Shown here: in pieces, positions 1-11,152 of the stretch
Position numbering within the stretch: the first letter of the stretch is position 1
How the letters are laid out: the number at the start of each line of letters is the position of its first letter
DNA from: Argentina anserina
Taxonomy: Eukaryota; Streptophyta; Magnoliopsida; Rosales; Rosaceae
Reading direction: 5' to 3'
Assembly: GCF_933775445.1 (NCBI RefSeq)
Contig: NC_065878.1
Span: 7,338,001-7,402,000, forward strand
DNA: 64,000 nucleotides
The notes under the pieces: model-generated
What the model was told of the DNA's origin: nothing
Databases searched by the model: none
Seen by the model: only the letters and a program-made list of their open reading frames with translations
Program-made: the position numbers and the translations under genes

Positions 1-480
1 ATCCAATCATGTTGGAAGATCCCTATGAATGAGCTCAGGAACGCTTCTCGTCCAGATTTGCTGACGAGAAGGTAATAGCACAAAGCTAAATTGCAAAACC
101 ATCACAACTTTACGGTATGGACTAATAACATTCGTCTAGAGAGAATCTGAAAAGTGGACTTGGGGAAAAGCAATTATTTGGGGGTGAAAGTATTGGCTAC
201 AAAGCCAATAAAAAAAAGAGAAAACATAGGCTTTGTAGACATAGCATCTAGGCGGATAGGAGTATGCGCTAGAATGGTTTGAGGAGATCGCAGGCGTAAA
301 TCTATTTGATACCGAGATGATACCTCTCCTTGATGCATGGTCAGAAGAGTGAGGTTCTACCACCTCAAGATAAACTACTGGGGCAAAAAGGTCTTCACAA
401 GATTTTGACTGGAGGATCAAGTTGAAGAACTAGTACACAGATCAAGAGCAGGCTGAATCTGGTTATAAAGTGGTTAGTAG

Positions 481-800
481 CTACTGCTCAAGAACATCAC
501 ACAATTTCAAACCTACTGTAATAGTCAGCACTTCAAGCAAATAAATAAAACAGCAGCAAATTTGAAGCCGCTGAATGGTGCAGCCCTCTAACCTAGTATC
601 ATACTATTTAAGCAATATGCCTGTTGCAAATGCCTAGTAACTGCTGCTCAAGAACTTCAAACAGATCTTAAAATTAAACCTACTGTGCTAGTCAACACTT
701 CAAGCAGATAGAACAAATAACACTAAAATTGAAGCAGCTGCAAGGCACAACCCCTAACCTATGATACTATTTAAGCAATATGCCATTGCAAATGCCTGCA
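481..800. repeat. Two-copy tandem repeat, about 160 bp
   Basis: Units 481-640 and 641-800 share blocks such as ctgctcaagaac, cctactgt, cacttcaagca and tatttaagcaatatgcc in the same order, with scattered substitutions and small indels. It looks like an old tandem duplication of non-coding DNA. Confidence 0.75.
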
Positions 801-1079
801 CTCCAATATTCTTCAAGAATTCATAGCAAAAGCATTAGCTAAAAGAGTTAAAACCACATGCTGCTAGCAAAGAAAACTGACAAGGGAGCTCCACTGTAGG
901 TCTTAGAAAAGATTGTTTAAGGTTTGATCAGGGGATGGCCTAGATGGTTATGCCAGTACCAGAATAGTAATTCTTTCCCCTGTGACATATGAGCACTTTA
1001 TCTGAACACAGGCTTTCAATTTTGATATTAAATCATCATACAATAAACCAGGGGAGCCCACCATCCGGCTAAATCTCAC

Positions 1080-1660
1080 TAATACGATAACACTACCAAA
1101 ATCATCCTACACAATCAATCAAGATGAAATCACAGGAATATCTAACAAAAGCCTCATTAATCACCCAATCGACAACAAAAATAAACTACCCCTGAACTCC
1201 ACAACATATTTGCATCATTTGTCTCAAAATTCTACTTTTACAATAACACTATCAATGCAAAATCCTACACAACCTACCAAGCTGAAAACACAAAGGATTA
1301 TCTAACAAAAGCATTATTAGATTATCCAGTCGGCCACAAATTGTCTGCCCCTGAATTCTACTTATACAAACAAAAATACTACAAAAATTCTACACAGATA
1401 ACCAAGCTAAGAACACAAAGGAATAACTATCAAAAGCATCACTGGAATATCTAACAGAAGAATAGTTATTCTGCACTAGACCAAAATAACTATCCTTTCC
1501 CCAATCACATACGGGCACTATGTCTGAAATAGAGGGTTTCGATATATGAAATCAGCCTCCAATAAACTAGTGAAGTCTTCACTATCCATTTATATTATAT
1601 TTATACGATAACAATACCAAAATCCTACACAACCAACCAAGCTAAAAACACAACCAACCA
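1080..1660. repeat. Degenerate tandem repeat, about four units
   Basis: The pattern 'ataacactaccaaaatc...ctacacaa' followed by 'ctaacaaaagc' recurs near 1085, 1245, 1370 and 1606. Units are of unequal length and diverged. No coding meaning is apparent. Confidence 0.6.
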
Positions 1661-2565
1661 ACCAATCAATCACATGTATAAAGCCTTCAGTATTGCGAGG
1701 AATATCCAACTTTAGGATACATCATACATGTGTAATTGGCATGATAAAGCTGAAGTGATGCTACAAATTATGTTTTAGCAAATACCATTCTATTAGGCTG
1801 ATCTTCATGGAAGTTTAAGGGAAAGCGAAAAAGAAATTTAAGATTTCCTTTGGCATTTCAACCCTTTCAATAGTTCAAATTTCTTTTAGTTCGTATTCCA
1901 GAACCAAGTCTACAGTAAATGACAAAAGATACGTAGAAAAGAAAAGGTAAAAGTTAGATAACAGAGAGACAGTGAGGGTTAACAAAGACCACAACAGTAT
2001 CCCATACATTATTGCCTCAATGCGGGCTATATTGAAACCTGAAGTTGGGAAATCCCTAGAGTGGCAACAATCTTATCAAAACAGGTAACAATAAACCTAG
2101 TCATAATGGAAGAAAGAACACAAGTTCATTTCTCTTAAATCAAATAAACAGACCAAAACATGGATAAAATGGAGTATCCTCACTGTCTAATAGACAAAAG
2201 GATATGAGATAACAAGTTGTAATGACACCAGCAAAATAAAGCTAGAACCAAAGATACTAAGAACTAAGAAATCAAAGCTCACAGCTAGCCTTCACAATAT
2301 AGATTAAGGAACTAAAATAATAGTAAGAAAATAACAAAATATAGCAACCCTAATTGATCACAATATAAGGCCAGAATAAACAGAATCTAATTCCAAGTAT
2401 TAAGTCACTAATTTGTAATTCCCAGCTTGATGAACAAATAACAACGCAATACACAAACCATATAACCAATATGCAGCTAATTAGCATAACTAAGAAATTA
2501 TGTGTATCATGGGGTTTTTATCATCACTCATCAGGATATCACACACAAGTTGGACAAAATTACCA

Positions 2566-3620
2566 TGAACATGCAACAATCTTATTAATATGAGCTATAA
2601 TCTCAACAGTACCTGCAACACTCCAGCCTCAATGCATTCTTTGTTAAAACCTCAAACTGACAAACACACTTGAGTATTGACATATCAAGGATGCCAATAA
2701 AAGATCATTGTATTTCTTAAATACTAAATTTTCATGCTAGCTTTGGAATGTCAGCGGCAACTACTTTCAGATAGCAATTCTGAATACTCTTTCGAGTTCA
2801 TTGGTTTAATAACTTTCTATCTCTCTAATAATTCTTGGGTCAAATACCCTGGTAGCTGCCTGTAACAATCAACTCGAAAGCAATTAAATGTTGGGACAGG
2901 GTCAAACATATCTCGAAAAAAGATGACAACATTATGGCAGAGGTCAAATACCCATATGGCAGTGTATATCACATATTCATTAAATTTATAGGCTGAGTGA
3001 AGAGAGAAATCAGGCAGCAATCTTTCTAACGTGAACATGCAACAATCTTACTAATATGAACATGGAACGATTTCAGCCATATCTCCAACACTAGTGCACA
3101 AATGTATTCTTCTTGGACCTCAAGCTGGGCAAAATCCCTCGAGTTTAGTTGACATTCCAAGGATGCCAATTGATTTGCATACTGCGTTCAATCTCAGTGG
3201 CAACCATTAGAGAGACCAATTACTACTTCTCTTTCCAAGCTCAATAATATAAAATCATTGTATCTCTCTAGTAACAAATCTTATGTCACCCTTGGAATGT
3301 CAACAGCAAGCATTTCAAAAGAGCAATTTCGAGTACTTTTTCTGTGCAGCAAGCCAACAACAATATTTTTAAAATGAGCAAGCAACTGTTTCAATCATAT
3401 ATTCAACACTATTGCATGATGTGCATCAATTCATTCTTTCTTAAAACCTCAAGCTGGGCAAAATCACTTGAGTTTAGTTGACATTCCAAGGATGGCACAG
3501 ATTTGTGTATACTGCATTCAATCTCAGGGGACCAACTCCGACTTATCTTTCCGAGCACAATGAATAAAATCTTTATTCTCTAACAAAAAAATCTATAATG
3601 TCTGCAACAACCTTTTACTG
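2566..3620. repeat. Imperfect repeat, about three units of 330-470 bp
   Basis: Three diverged blocks share 'catgcaacaatctta', 'aaacctcaa(g)ctg', 'cttgagtttagttgacattccaaggatg' and 'aaaatc(a)ttgtatct' in the same order, starting near 2566, 3035 and 3385. The reverse strand does not give a sustained reading frame across units, so they are annotated as non-coding repeats. A degenerate repeat-protein gene cannot be excluded. Confidence 0.55.
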
Positions 3621-4040
3621 GGACAATACTCTTTTCTGAGTTCTGTAATGCCCTTATTCCTTTGGGTCAGATACCCTTAATTTAAGGGATCAAAAGGCAG
3701 CCAGTCTTGACATAATTGTCACCGAATATCAGTTCCTTGGGTAACAGGGTCAAACATATCCGAAATCAAGATATCAACAATCAAAATCCCTCAGAAACTA
3801 ATGCCCGATTTCGACACAAATAGAATGGAAATTGATACTTCAACCCCCAACAAAATTAGAAGGAGCACCAATTCCTTTCAATTGTGCCTCTCCGATTACT
3901 AAACCTTTCATCATTGGGATTATATATCATGCCAAAACCAACATCAACCACATAAACTTTCTATGTATCAAGCAAAGACAAATCAAAGCCAACAAGCAAA
4001 AGAATGAACCCTAAAAACCATTGAGTGAGGCAATTCTTAC

Positions 4041-4440
4041 TTTTCCGCAATTGAAACTGCGACCTCCGATTTGGTTCGTCACCCAACGCGAATTCAAAGT
4101 TACCGATTCGAATCACCACATCTGAAATAGAATCAAGCAAAAACAAATCAGCGTCTAAACCCTGGATTGCTTACAGGTTTGGGTTGAATTGATAAAGAAA
4201 AACCAACGGAAATCGAAAGAGAAGAGAGGAGAACTGAAGAGAAGAAGAGAAAAAAGGAAGCTTTAGAGTCTTACCATGCGGTGGTGAACCAGAGCCAAAT
4301 CGAGCTCCGGTATTCAATTGAGAATTTCAGGAGTTTGGGTACCTCTCTCAAACTATCAAGTAAACTCAGAGAGAGGAAACCCAAATTTGAAATTCGAAAT
4401 TGAGTGAGAGAGAGAGAGAGAGAAAGGGGAAGAGACTACA
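4041..4440 (-). other. Probable 5' exons of a leftward gene
   Basis: On the minus strand a leader with a (CT)n tract (plus-strand GA tract near 4404-4423) runs to an ATG followed at once by gtaaga, a good donor, giving a first exon of about 4275-4440. A second block at 4041-4121 is bounded by a pyrimidine-rich acceptor (ttctatttcag) and a gtaag donor. Joining the two in the simplest way gives a stop within a few codons, so they are probably untranslated leader or carry a short upstream frame. The coding body is not recognised and may lie left of the window. Inference from splice-like signals only. Confidence 0.4.
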
Positions 4441-5428
4441 TATATTTTACATACAAAACAATGTCGGCATATAACGGGCTGTTTTCAAAAGTTGATGTAA
4501 ATGGCTTTTCTTTTTTGAGTATTTCTAATAATTTAGGAAAAAAGAAATTTAGTCAACTTTGAATTACTTGACAAAATCATTGAGTTTTAACAAATATTTG
4601 AGATCATAGATAATAATGCACCAAATTATTAAGAGAATGGCAAATTTGATTTTGAATGGTGCTAGGTTTGTGGTTGTGAAGTTAATAGTAAGTTTTTTTT
4701 TCTACGCTCTTTTATGTTCAATACTTCAATAGCATATGAAAATAAAAACCATCGAGTCTCTGAAAATTTATTGACCAACCCGATTGTACTCAGAATGGTG
4801 TTGCCGTGTTGCGCTGTTATTGATGATTACTAGCTCCTTCAAATGTTCTTATGTTCAATGTTAACCAAAAACTTAACTTGCATTTTATTTTTAACTATTT
4901 CCCTAAACACATGATGCTGCAGCTACATCTTCAATTCTTCATGATACCGAAAAAAAAAAACAATCTTGTAATTGTTTAAGTTCCTTTTTCTTTTTCTATT
5001 TTTGTGAGTTTAAGTTCCTTTTTCTTTTTCTATTTTTGTGAAATGAATCATGTGATTTTCCTAATGTGAATATATGGATTTAATCTCATATGTTGAGCAT
5101 TTATCATGTGCTATGTATTTATTTTCAGCCTGTTAATTCACGTCACTTCCAGTCTCTTAAAAGCTATTCCTCAACCGAGCAAACCTCTATATCAAGACAC
5201 CATACATGTAACTAGTCAAGATAAACGGTAAACTAAAAATCATGGGGCTTAATTGTGCCCACTGATCTATATCAGGAGAAACTGTTTCTGCTGAGAAGCC
5301 CGAATGCGTCCCAAGAATAAATGCCCCACATTTCTCATAGTCCCTTTCTCATATGATTTAAACTAAAATGTACATAGTAAGTGGCCGGGGAAGAATGATA
5401 AATACTTTACACAAGACAACAATAATAC
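4441..5428. other. Intergenic, AT-rich, small tandem duplication
   Basis: No gene seen. A roughly 33-bp unit (aagttcctttttctttttct...) occurs twice in tandem at about 4979-5042. Confidence 0.6.
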
Positions 5429-6614
5429 CTCATCAATCACATTTACGGTTTTCCATACTTTGTGTCTACCAATATCAAACCCATACGCCAAAGCCACACG
5501 CTGCACCATTACAGAAATGATAAGATTATATTCAGATAAGAAGCTGATAGATCAATATATGTTTCAGCTACAATAGTTGCCTATAAGTGTGTATCATAAA
5601 TCGACCAATATTATGGAATCGACTTGATCGTATATGACTTATAACAAAATTACACCATAAAGCCTAAAACGTTTAGTCCATGTGTCTAGGGATAAACAAA
5701 GCAACGTATTAAAGACAACAGTGCATGTAATTTTTAAGGTCCTATATCAAATCATATGTATTACTTATGAGGAAAAACAAACATAAGAAAATTTATGGAA
5801 AAGACTATAGAAAGTTAGAAACTAATCAAAAGATGTGTTGTTCATGCTTCATCTTCTTCTCCTCACGTAGCCTTCATTCTATTCCATGTGTTTGCTAGAT
5901 AGCAAGACTATGATTTTATTCAGATATTGATGCTTTTAAAGAGGTAGTCCCATTATGTTTTCCGGTAACTACATTTTCAGAAGCCTAACTTAAGATCTCA
6001 AGAAAAAGCAAATTACCTGTCCATACTCGAACAGCCTCAATGCTTTCTGACTTACTTCATCATAATCGGCTTCACTTATCAGTCTGCGTTCAATAAAATC
6101 TGCAAAAAAAAAAATTCCCCACATAGATTTTAGTACTTTGAATAAATGGAAGAAACACATACATAAAAGATGTCAAAGTGGATAGAAAATCCAAAACGTA
6201 ATGCTAACTTTCCATCTCCAGCATGACCTTCTCTCCCCTTTTGACTTGGCTTAACATCTTCACTAACAAGCTTGTCAGCCTAATAGCCTAGCCTAACATG
6301 TGTCTCTCTTTTCCTTCCTCTCCCTTTTAAAGTGACAAAAGAATATCAAAGAGACCAACCTCATCTGGAGTAACAGGAACGTCATGACCTGCAGCCTTAG
6401 TTGTTGGTGTGAGTATATTTGCAGGAAACTTTTGGCTTTTTACCAAGCCTGTAACATCAATAAAATTTCAGACAAAACCTTTAGAAGTAGAAAGATCACA
6501 GACATTAATGACAAAGCGCACTGTCTGGAAGTACATTGCCACAGTAATTTCGGGTGCCATTTCCGTAGACCGTCCATGATGATGTATCAGTACTTCCGGT
6601 CACAAAACCTCGGA
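5429..6614 (-). pseudogene. PUR7-like (SAICAR synthetase) pseudogene fragment
   Basis: Four exon-like blocks on the minus strand match consecutive parts of plant phosphoribosylaminoimidazole-succinocarboxamide synthase, the purine-biosynthesis enzyme that joins aspartate to CAIR. Block 6523-6614 reads VRGFVTGSTDTSSWTVYGN then RNYCGN; 6360-6448 reads NILTPTTKAAGHDVPVTPDE; 6017-6099 reads FIERRLISEADYDEVSQKAL then RLFEYGQ; 5429-5500 starts RVAL. Each is flanked by plausible GT/AG signals. In the last block the family's GLILVDTKY stretch lies in another frame from RVAL and from the closing VIDEV, and about 20 bases are missing, so the copy is broken. The N-terminal part and everything after VIDEV were not found. 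Retained introns show it was not made through spliced mRNA. Family match is strong; pseudogene status follows from the frame breaks. Confidence 0.85.
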
Positions 6615-6659
6615 CTACAAATTAGAAGCAAAATTGTTATAAGAACTGGAGAGTAACGA

Positions 6660-8639
6660 ATGTGTGAAGACCGCAAATACCCTCATCTTCAAATAAGCCA
6701 AAATCTCTGACATGAATATCATAGGCTATGCGAGATGTGGATTCAATAACAATCAATATCCACTGAAAATTATGTAATAATTACTGTGGGATTTTCATGG
6801 CTATCTGTGTATCTGGTTTAATATAAAATCTCTTCATGATGTTTGCAGCCTAAACTATAACTCTAATAATCTATTTGCAGTTGTTTCCTGTCAAAACTAG
6901 CACTTGTATTCTTATCTGATCTTGTAATCTTTGCAATGCAGTAGGAATATAGCATGTTTAAGCTGTTTTAGTTTACAACACTGATTTGTATAACTTGAAA
7001 TCGTGTTATGCATGTAATAGTTCTCATCCTGAAACTGTACATATGGGTGAGACCAATTCGCCATCTTCCATATTTATTTTCAGGACGATTTTATTTCACC
7101 AATTTCCTCCGTTAGGTGTTTTTGACAGATTCCTCCCCACTTTAAGTCTATATAGAGATATAGACTCATTTTGGTGTCTTTTCATCAGTAGGCAAAGGCA
7201 CTCCTCCCATAGTTTAGGAAGCTTTATCAAACAATAAATTACTTCTTGTGGAAACCAGTTCATTTTATGACAGTAGACGACTGAAACATTTTGTAGAGAT
7301 TTCTGTAACCAATGACGTAGAAACTAATGCATTCATTAGGCTACACTTCAAGATGAGAAGAAGGATATCCGAATAAATAAACATGAAGCCATTTTCATCT
7401 CACTGTGTGTAAAACCCAAAACATGTAACATTGAATAGAAAAAGACGAGGAGCAATCAGATTGATATAGATAAAATAATCATTTACAATATACATGTACA
7501 TTGTTCCTTGGGTGAGGAAGCCTACAAGACAACTACACTAGGGACACACAGTTACCTAATACTGAGCCAATCACTAATTAAACCAAATCAACACTGAGCC
7601 CAACCATCAGCAACTGCACTGCAAACCAGACACCAAAATAATACCAAACCAATTGCTGCACCAAAACTTTTGCACTATCGGCAGTTTGAGATGAGGCTAT
7701 CAGGCTATGAATCTTCCTTAATGTACTAACTTGACCACATTTACACTGAGTAAAGGATGATGAAGCCAAAACATTAAGCTTTCCATAAACTGTCAAAAAT
7801 CCAACACACATCAGTAGTACCAAATCATTCACGGTTTTGTTATAGTTCCACTTCCACATGATCCTTTTGAGTATCCCACAGCATTTTCAGCTCTTTCACC
7901 AGTACTGATTCTAGGTTATATAATAATTACCACATCCACCGAATAAATCCAACCCAGATCAATCATTATTTAATACAATCTAAAGAAAAACATACTTGAA
8001 GTTCCCAGGCACTGAAAATGAAGGGCCACTCAATACCATATCAACATCTTTACGAAATCCTCATTAATAAAGCTATCTGATGACCGTCTTTGTTCTTTTA
8101 ATAACAGATTAAACTAAATCAAATGAAGAGAACTCAAATCTATTCATTTCTTTGGAATTGTAACTGAGAACTGACCTGGCCTTTGAAGGGACTGGAAGAA
8201 AGAATTCTATGGAATGCACTCGGCCGATCACTGTTCTAGATGTTCTAGAATACTGTACGGTACATCATTGCCTAAATAGGAAATGAAATTGAAATTCTCA
8301 ATGTAAGAAATCCATCATAATCTGCCATGTCTAAGAGTATCAGTGGGATGATGTTCTAGAATACCATACGGTACATCATTGCCTAAATAGGAAGTATTCA
8401 TTTTTTCTAAGTTTCTAGAATTTAGCTTTGCAGGGAACTAGGAGTGATGCGGGACAAGTGCGAAAACCTGACGAACAAATTCTATTTTGAAGGCTCTAAA
8501 GTGGTTTGGTTATATTAAAAGCAGCAAATTAAGGATATCGATCAAGAAAACAGCAGGATAAGAGAAACTTTCAACACACAAGAATGGGAATAAGACGGAA
8601 CTACTAGGTATCACACAGCCAGTGTTATTTGAATCACAA
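6660..8639. other. Intergenic, no gene recognised
   Basis: No recognisable coding sequence. A 93-codon minus-strand frame at 7578-7859 has no identifiable domain. A 40-bp sequence (tgttctagaatac...cctaaatagg) is present at 8241-8280 and again at 8352-8391. Confidence 0.5.
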
Positions 8640-9010
8640 CCAGGTTCGTTGTACACACTAATCAGGAGAGAAGCAAAGGCTTCGAATTTTGTCCATGCTT
8701 CATAAAGGGCGGCTAAGATATATCTAGAGCAACTACGATAAAATTCCAATAACAAAGACCGTCCAATTCTGCACTAAAGCAATCATGAAGAAATCTAGCA
8801 ATAATTCACAGCACTTAAGCGTATATTAAATTCCCAAATAAACAAAGAAACCAGCAAGACTGATAACAATCTACATGATGCCTAATCAAGCCTTTAGCCT
8901 TGGAATCCTTTACGAGGCTTTGAATAAACCCCAGAGGTCTTCCACCTGTGTTATTTATCGAGTGGCCTTTTCTTGTTACAGGGATGCAGCAGATTGATTG
9001 GTATTTGGTT
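8640..9010 (-). repeat. Dispersed repeat, copy A
   Basis: Read on the minus strand this segment aligns over several hundred bases with 23500-23860 on the plus strand. Shared blocks include 'agaaaaggc(c/t)actcg', 'aggtggaagacctct', 'ggtttat', 'ttgctgg(g)tt', 'agttgctctag', 'atcttagcc', and 'gaaagcctttgcttttctcc' (copy B form). The two copies are strongly diverged, so this is an old interspersed element of unknown class. No terminal repeats or target duplication were found. Confidence 0.7.
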
Positions 9011-9164
9011 TCTATCATATTCTGTATCATTTTATTACAAGTCAGATAACAAAATTGCAGCATAGATTTTAATACCAATAACAATTAATGCATTACAATT
9101 CACAGATACATGTTATGCGATTATCAATCAACAAGACTTGGGAGACTAGAGGTTTACCTTATCA

Positions 9165-9360
9165 TCATAAACACCTTTTTGTTTCGAGGCCGGTGCCCAG
9201 CTGGTATTGCATCACCTTTCTCCACTGATTGGGAAGACCATCACACCTGCAAAATTGTTGAATCATGAAATGTCAATCACTGCACACAATTTAAAACAAT
9301 AAAAATGAAGATAATCGGTGGTACTGCAACCATAGTGCCAGGAAACTCAGTATCAAAAAT
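9165..9360 (-). pseudogene. CAF1-like gene fragment with internal deletion
   Basis: On the minus strand, VDIFDTEFPGTMV (9318-9360) corresponds to the first catalytic motif of CAF1 deadenylases; the intact neighbour has FASFDTEFPGTVV. It continues directly into sequence resembling the end of the neighbouring CAF1 gene (gcagtaccac...gatt) and then a block at about 9165-9247 that matches 11010-11100 downstream of intact CAF1, including the acceptor before it and one extra base inside. Nearly all of the deadenylase domain is missing. It abuts the importin-alpha fragment on its 5' side, forming a chimera. Confidence 0.7.
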
Positions 9361-9389
9361 GTCCACAAACCTGTTCAAACTGTGTGGGC

Positions 9390-10235
9390 AGCTTGCCACA
9401 AAGTTAGATAAAGTCCATGTAGCATTCCTCAGCATGGATAGTTAACTTGATATTTCATTCAACTAGGCTAGCAATGGCAGTCATGCACCCTGTGTAAGAA
9501 CAAGATCCCTGCAACTTGGTGAGTCGCCAATTACATTAACAGAGCCCATACAGACTGTTCAAAAAAAGAGATACAAGAAATCAACCCAATTACTAGTACA
9601 ACCAAACAAACAAAATTCCTTAAAAGTGATATGAAGAAACACTATGACTTGTATAACCAGTGAAAATATGAACATAAACTGCCCAAATTTTTTTAATACT
9701 GGGCTATCAAGTTAATGAAAATAGTAAAAGGGAGAGTGAGAAACTGCTCTCTGACATCATCCCTAGCAGAGGTTAATAGCTGCACAAACAGGGGAACTGC
9801 ATTGTGTTCAATAAGAACTCAATTATCCTCAGATGTTCCAGACGCAACATCGGTCATGGGCCCTGCAGCTTCAAACTGCACACAATTAAGGAGGTCAAAT
9901 TCAGTTTCCGTACACATCAGAAGACTAATTTTGACTACAAGAAACAACTACACAGATAATTCATACCTGTAGTTGTGGCAGATCCTGCCTTCCAAGGAAT
10001 TCCACGAATTGCGGGACCGCACCCGCCTTTATGACCTCATTAATTGGAGGGCTGCATTCTACACAAATCTAAAAAAAAAAGAATCAACATATTGAGACGA
10101 AAGTACATCAAAAGAGGAATGTGAACTCTACCGCAACTAGTGTCATACCGATTGATAATAGCTTTTGAAACTGAGTAGTGGCCTCCAATTACAAAGCAGG
10201 ATCATTAGGTATACTCTCCAACTGTTAAACAACCC
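9390..10235 (-). pseudogene. Importin-alpha pseudogene
   Basis: Minus-strand segments follow the order of ARM repeats in plant importin alpha, the nuclear-import adaptor that binds NLS cargo. Near 10150-10230: LESIPNDPAL, a stop, then LEATTQFQKLLSIG. At 9972-10070: SPPINEVIKAGAVPQFVEFL then GRQDLPQLQ. At about 9760-9900: FEAAGPMTDVASGTSED, a stop, VLIEHNAVPLFVQLL. At 9395-9530: GDSPSCRDLVLTQGA, a stop, LPLLA, LSMLRNATWTLSNF, then in a shifted frame LPTQFEQ. Intron-like sequence separates the blocks, so this is a decayed genomic copy rather than a cDNA insertion. At least three in-frame stops and a frameshift rule out function. The IBB domain and later ARM repeats were not found. Confidence 0.85.
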
Positions 10236-11009
10236 AAAGCATCCACTAAACACCAACATCATCAAATACCAGACGACATAGTGAGAACAATAATTACAAA
10301 CAATCAGCACAAATTACTTTCTAACTGACATTCTCCTTTGCAACCCTAAACAACTAAATAGGAGAAACATGAAATTATTAGAGAACAACTTCCATAAATC
10401 AAAACCTAAGAAATGTATCTTACAAGTAAGCCAAGGAGATGAACATACAAAGCCTACTTATCAAGTGTACAGCATAAAATATCAATAAAAAGTCCTTTCA
10501 TAATTAAACCCTGTATATCCCCATGCATTTAAAAATTCAACAGAAATAAAACATCCTATAGATTATATTATAGTACAGAGGCAGAATCAATATCTAAAGG
10601 CCAATCAGATGCATAAATATGCAGTAAACACGAATAATAAGAGACCAAACATGCTGCTGAGTACTAACTACCAACTACCATAGACGTGAATAAGATTTAC
10701 AAATGAACATATCACTTATTACTCACAATACAGTTTCACCATAACACAATCAATGTGTGCGCGCGAAAGTGCAATAAGACATTTATGCTGCATTTCTAGT
10801 AGAATAAAGCTCGAGTTGTTCGAGGAGGGCATGAAGCTGGCAATGACTAAAGAGGGAGGGAAAAAAGGAAAAACGATATCCCAGTTCCATCAAACAAAGA
10901 CTAGAAGTCTAGAAGTGCAGTTTAGATGAATACCAAAAACAAAGCATATTACCAGTAGTTTTATGCAGATTATTATCAATAAACAGGACATGGGCGAACT
11001 GATGATTAC
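10236..11009. other. Intergenic, no gene recognised
   Basis: AT-rich sequence between the importin-alpha pseudogene and the 3' side of CAF1. Nothing recognisable was seen. Confidence 0.5.
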
Positions 11010-11100
11010 CTCATCCTTCTCATCAGAGACACCATTTTGTTTGGACCCGTGCCAGCTAGTATTGCATCGCCTTTCTTCACTGATGGGGAGACCATCGCAC
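11010..11100 (-). other. Conserved exon-like block 3' of CAF1
   Basis: A 91-bp segment bounded on the minus strand by tttttcag and gtaatc. It lies about 50 bp beyond the CAF1 stop codon. It is shared with the CAF1-like pseudogene at 9165-9247, including the acceptor. One frame reads CDGLPISEERRCNTSWHGSK in both copies after allowing for the extra base in the pseudogene, but this matches no protein I recognise. It may be 3' UTR or an alternatively spliced 3' exon. Confidence 0.4.
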
Positions 11101-11152
11101 CTGAAAAATTGCTGAATCATGAAATGTCAGGCATTAGAAAGACAAATAAGAA

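Larger units (their letters stand above)
1..4030. other. Intergenic or intronic DNA, no confident gene
   Basis: AT-rich DNA with no open frame that resembles a known protein. It holds three families of imperfect local repeats, listed separately. It may be long intron sequence of the leftward gene whose 5' exons appear near 4.0-4.45 kb, but no coding exon could be recognised. A 94-codon minus-strand frame at 136-420 has no recognisable domain. Confidence 0.5.

Noticed and set aside
7578..7859. 93-codon minus-strand frame as a gene
   Set aside because: No recognisable domain, no splice context and no relation to the adjacent PUR7 fragment.
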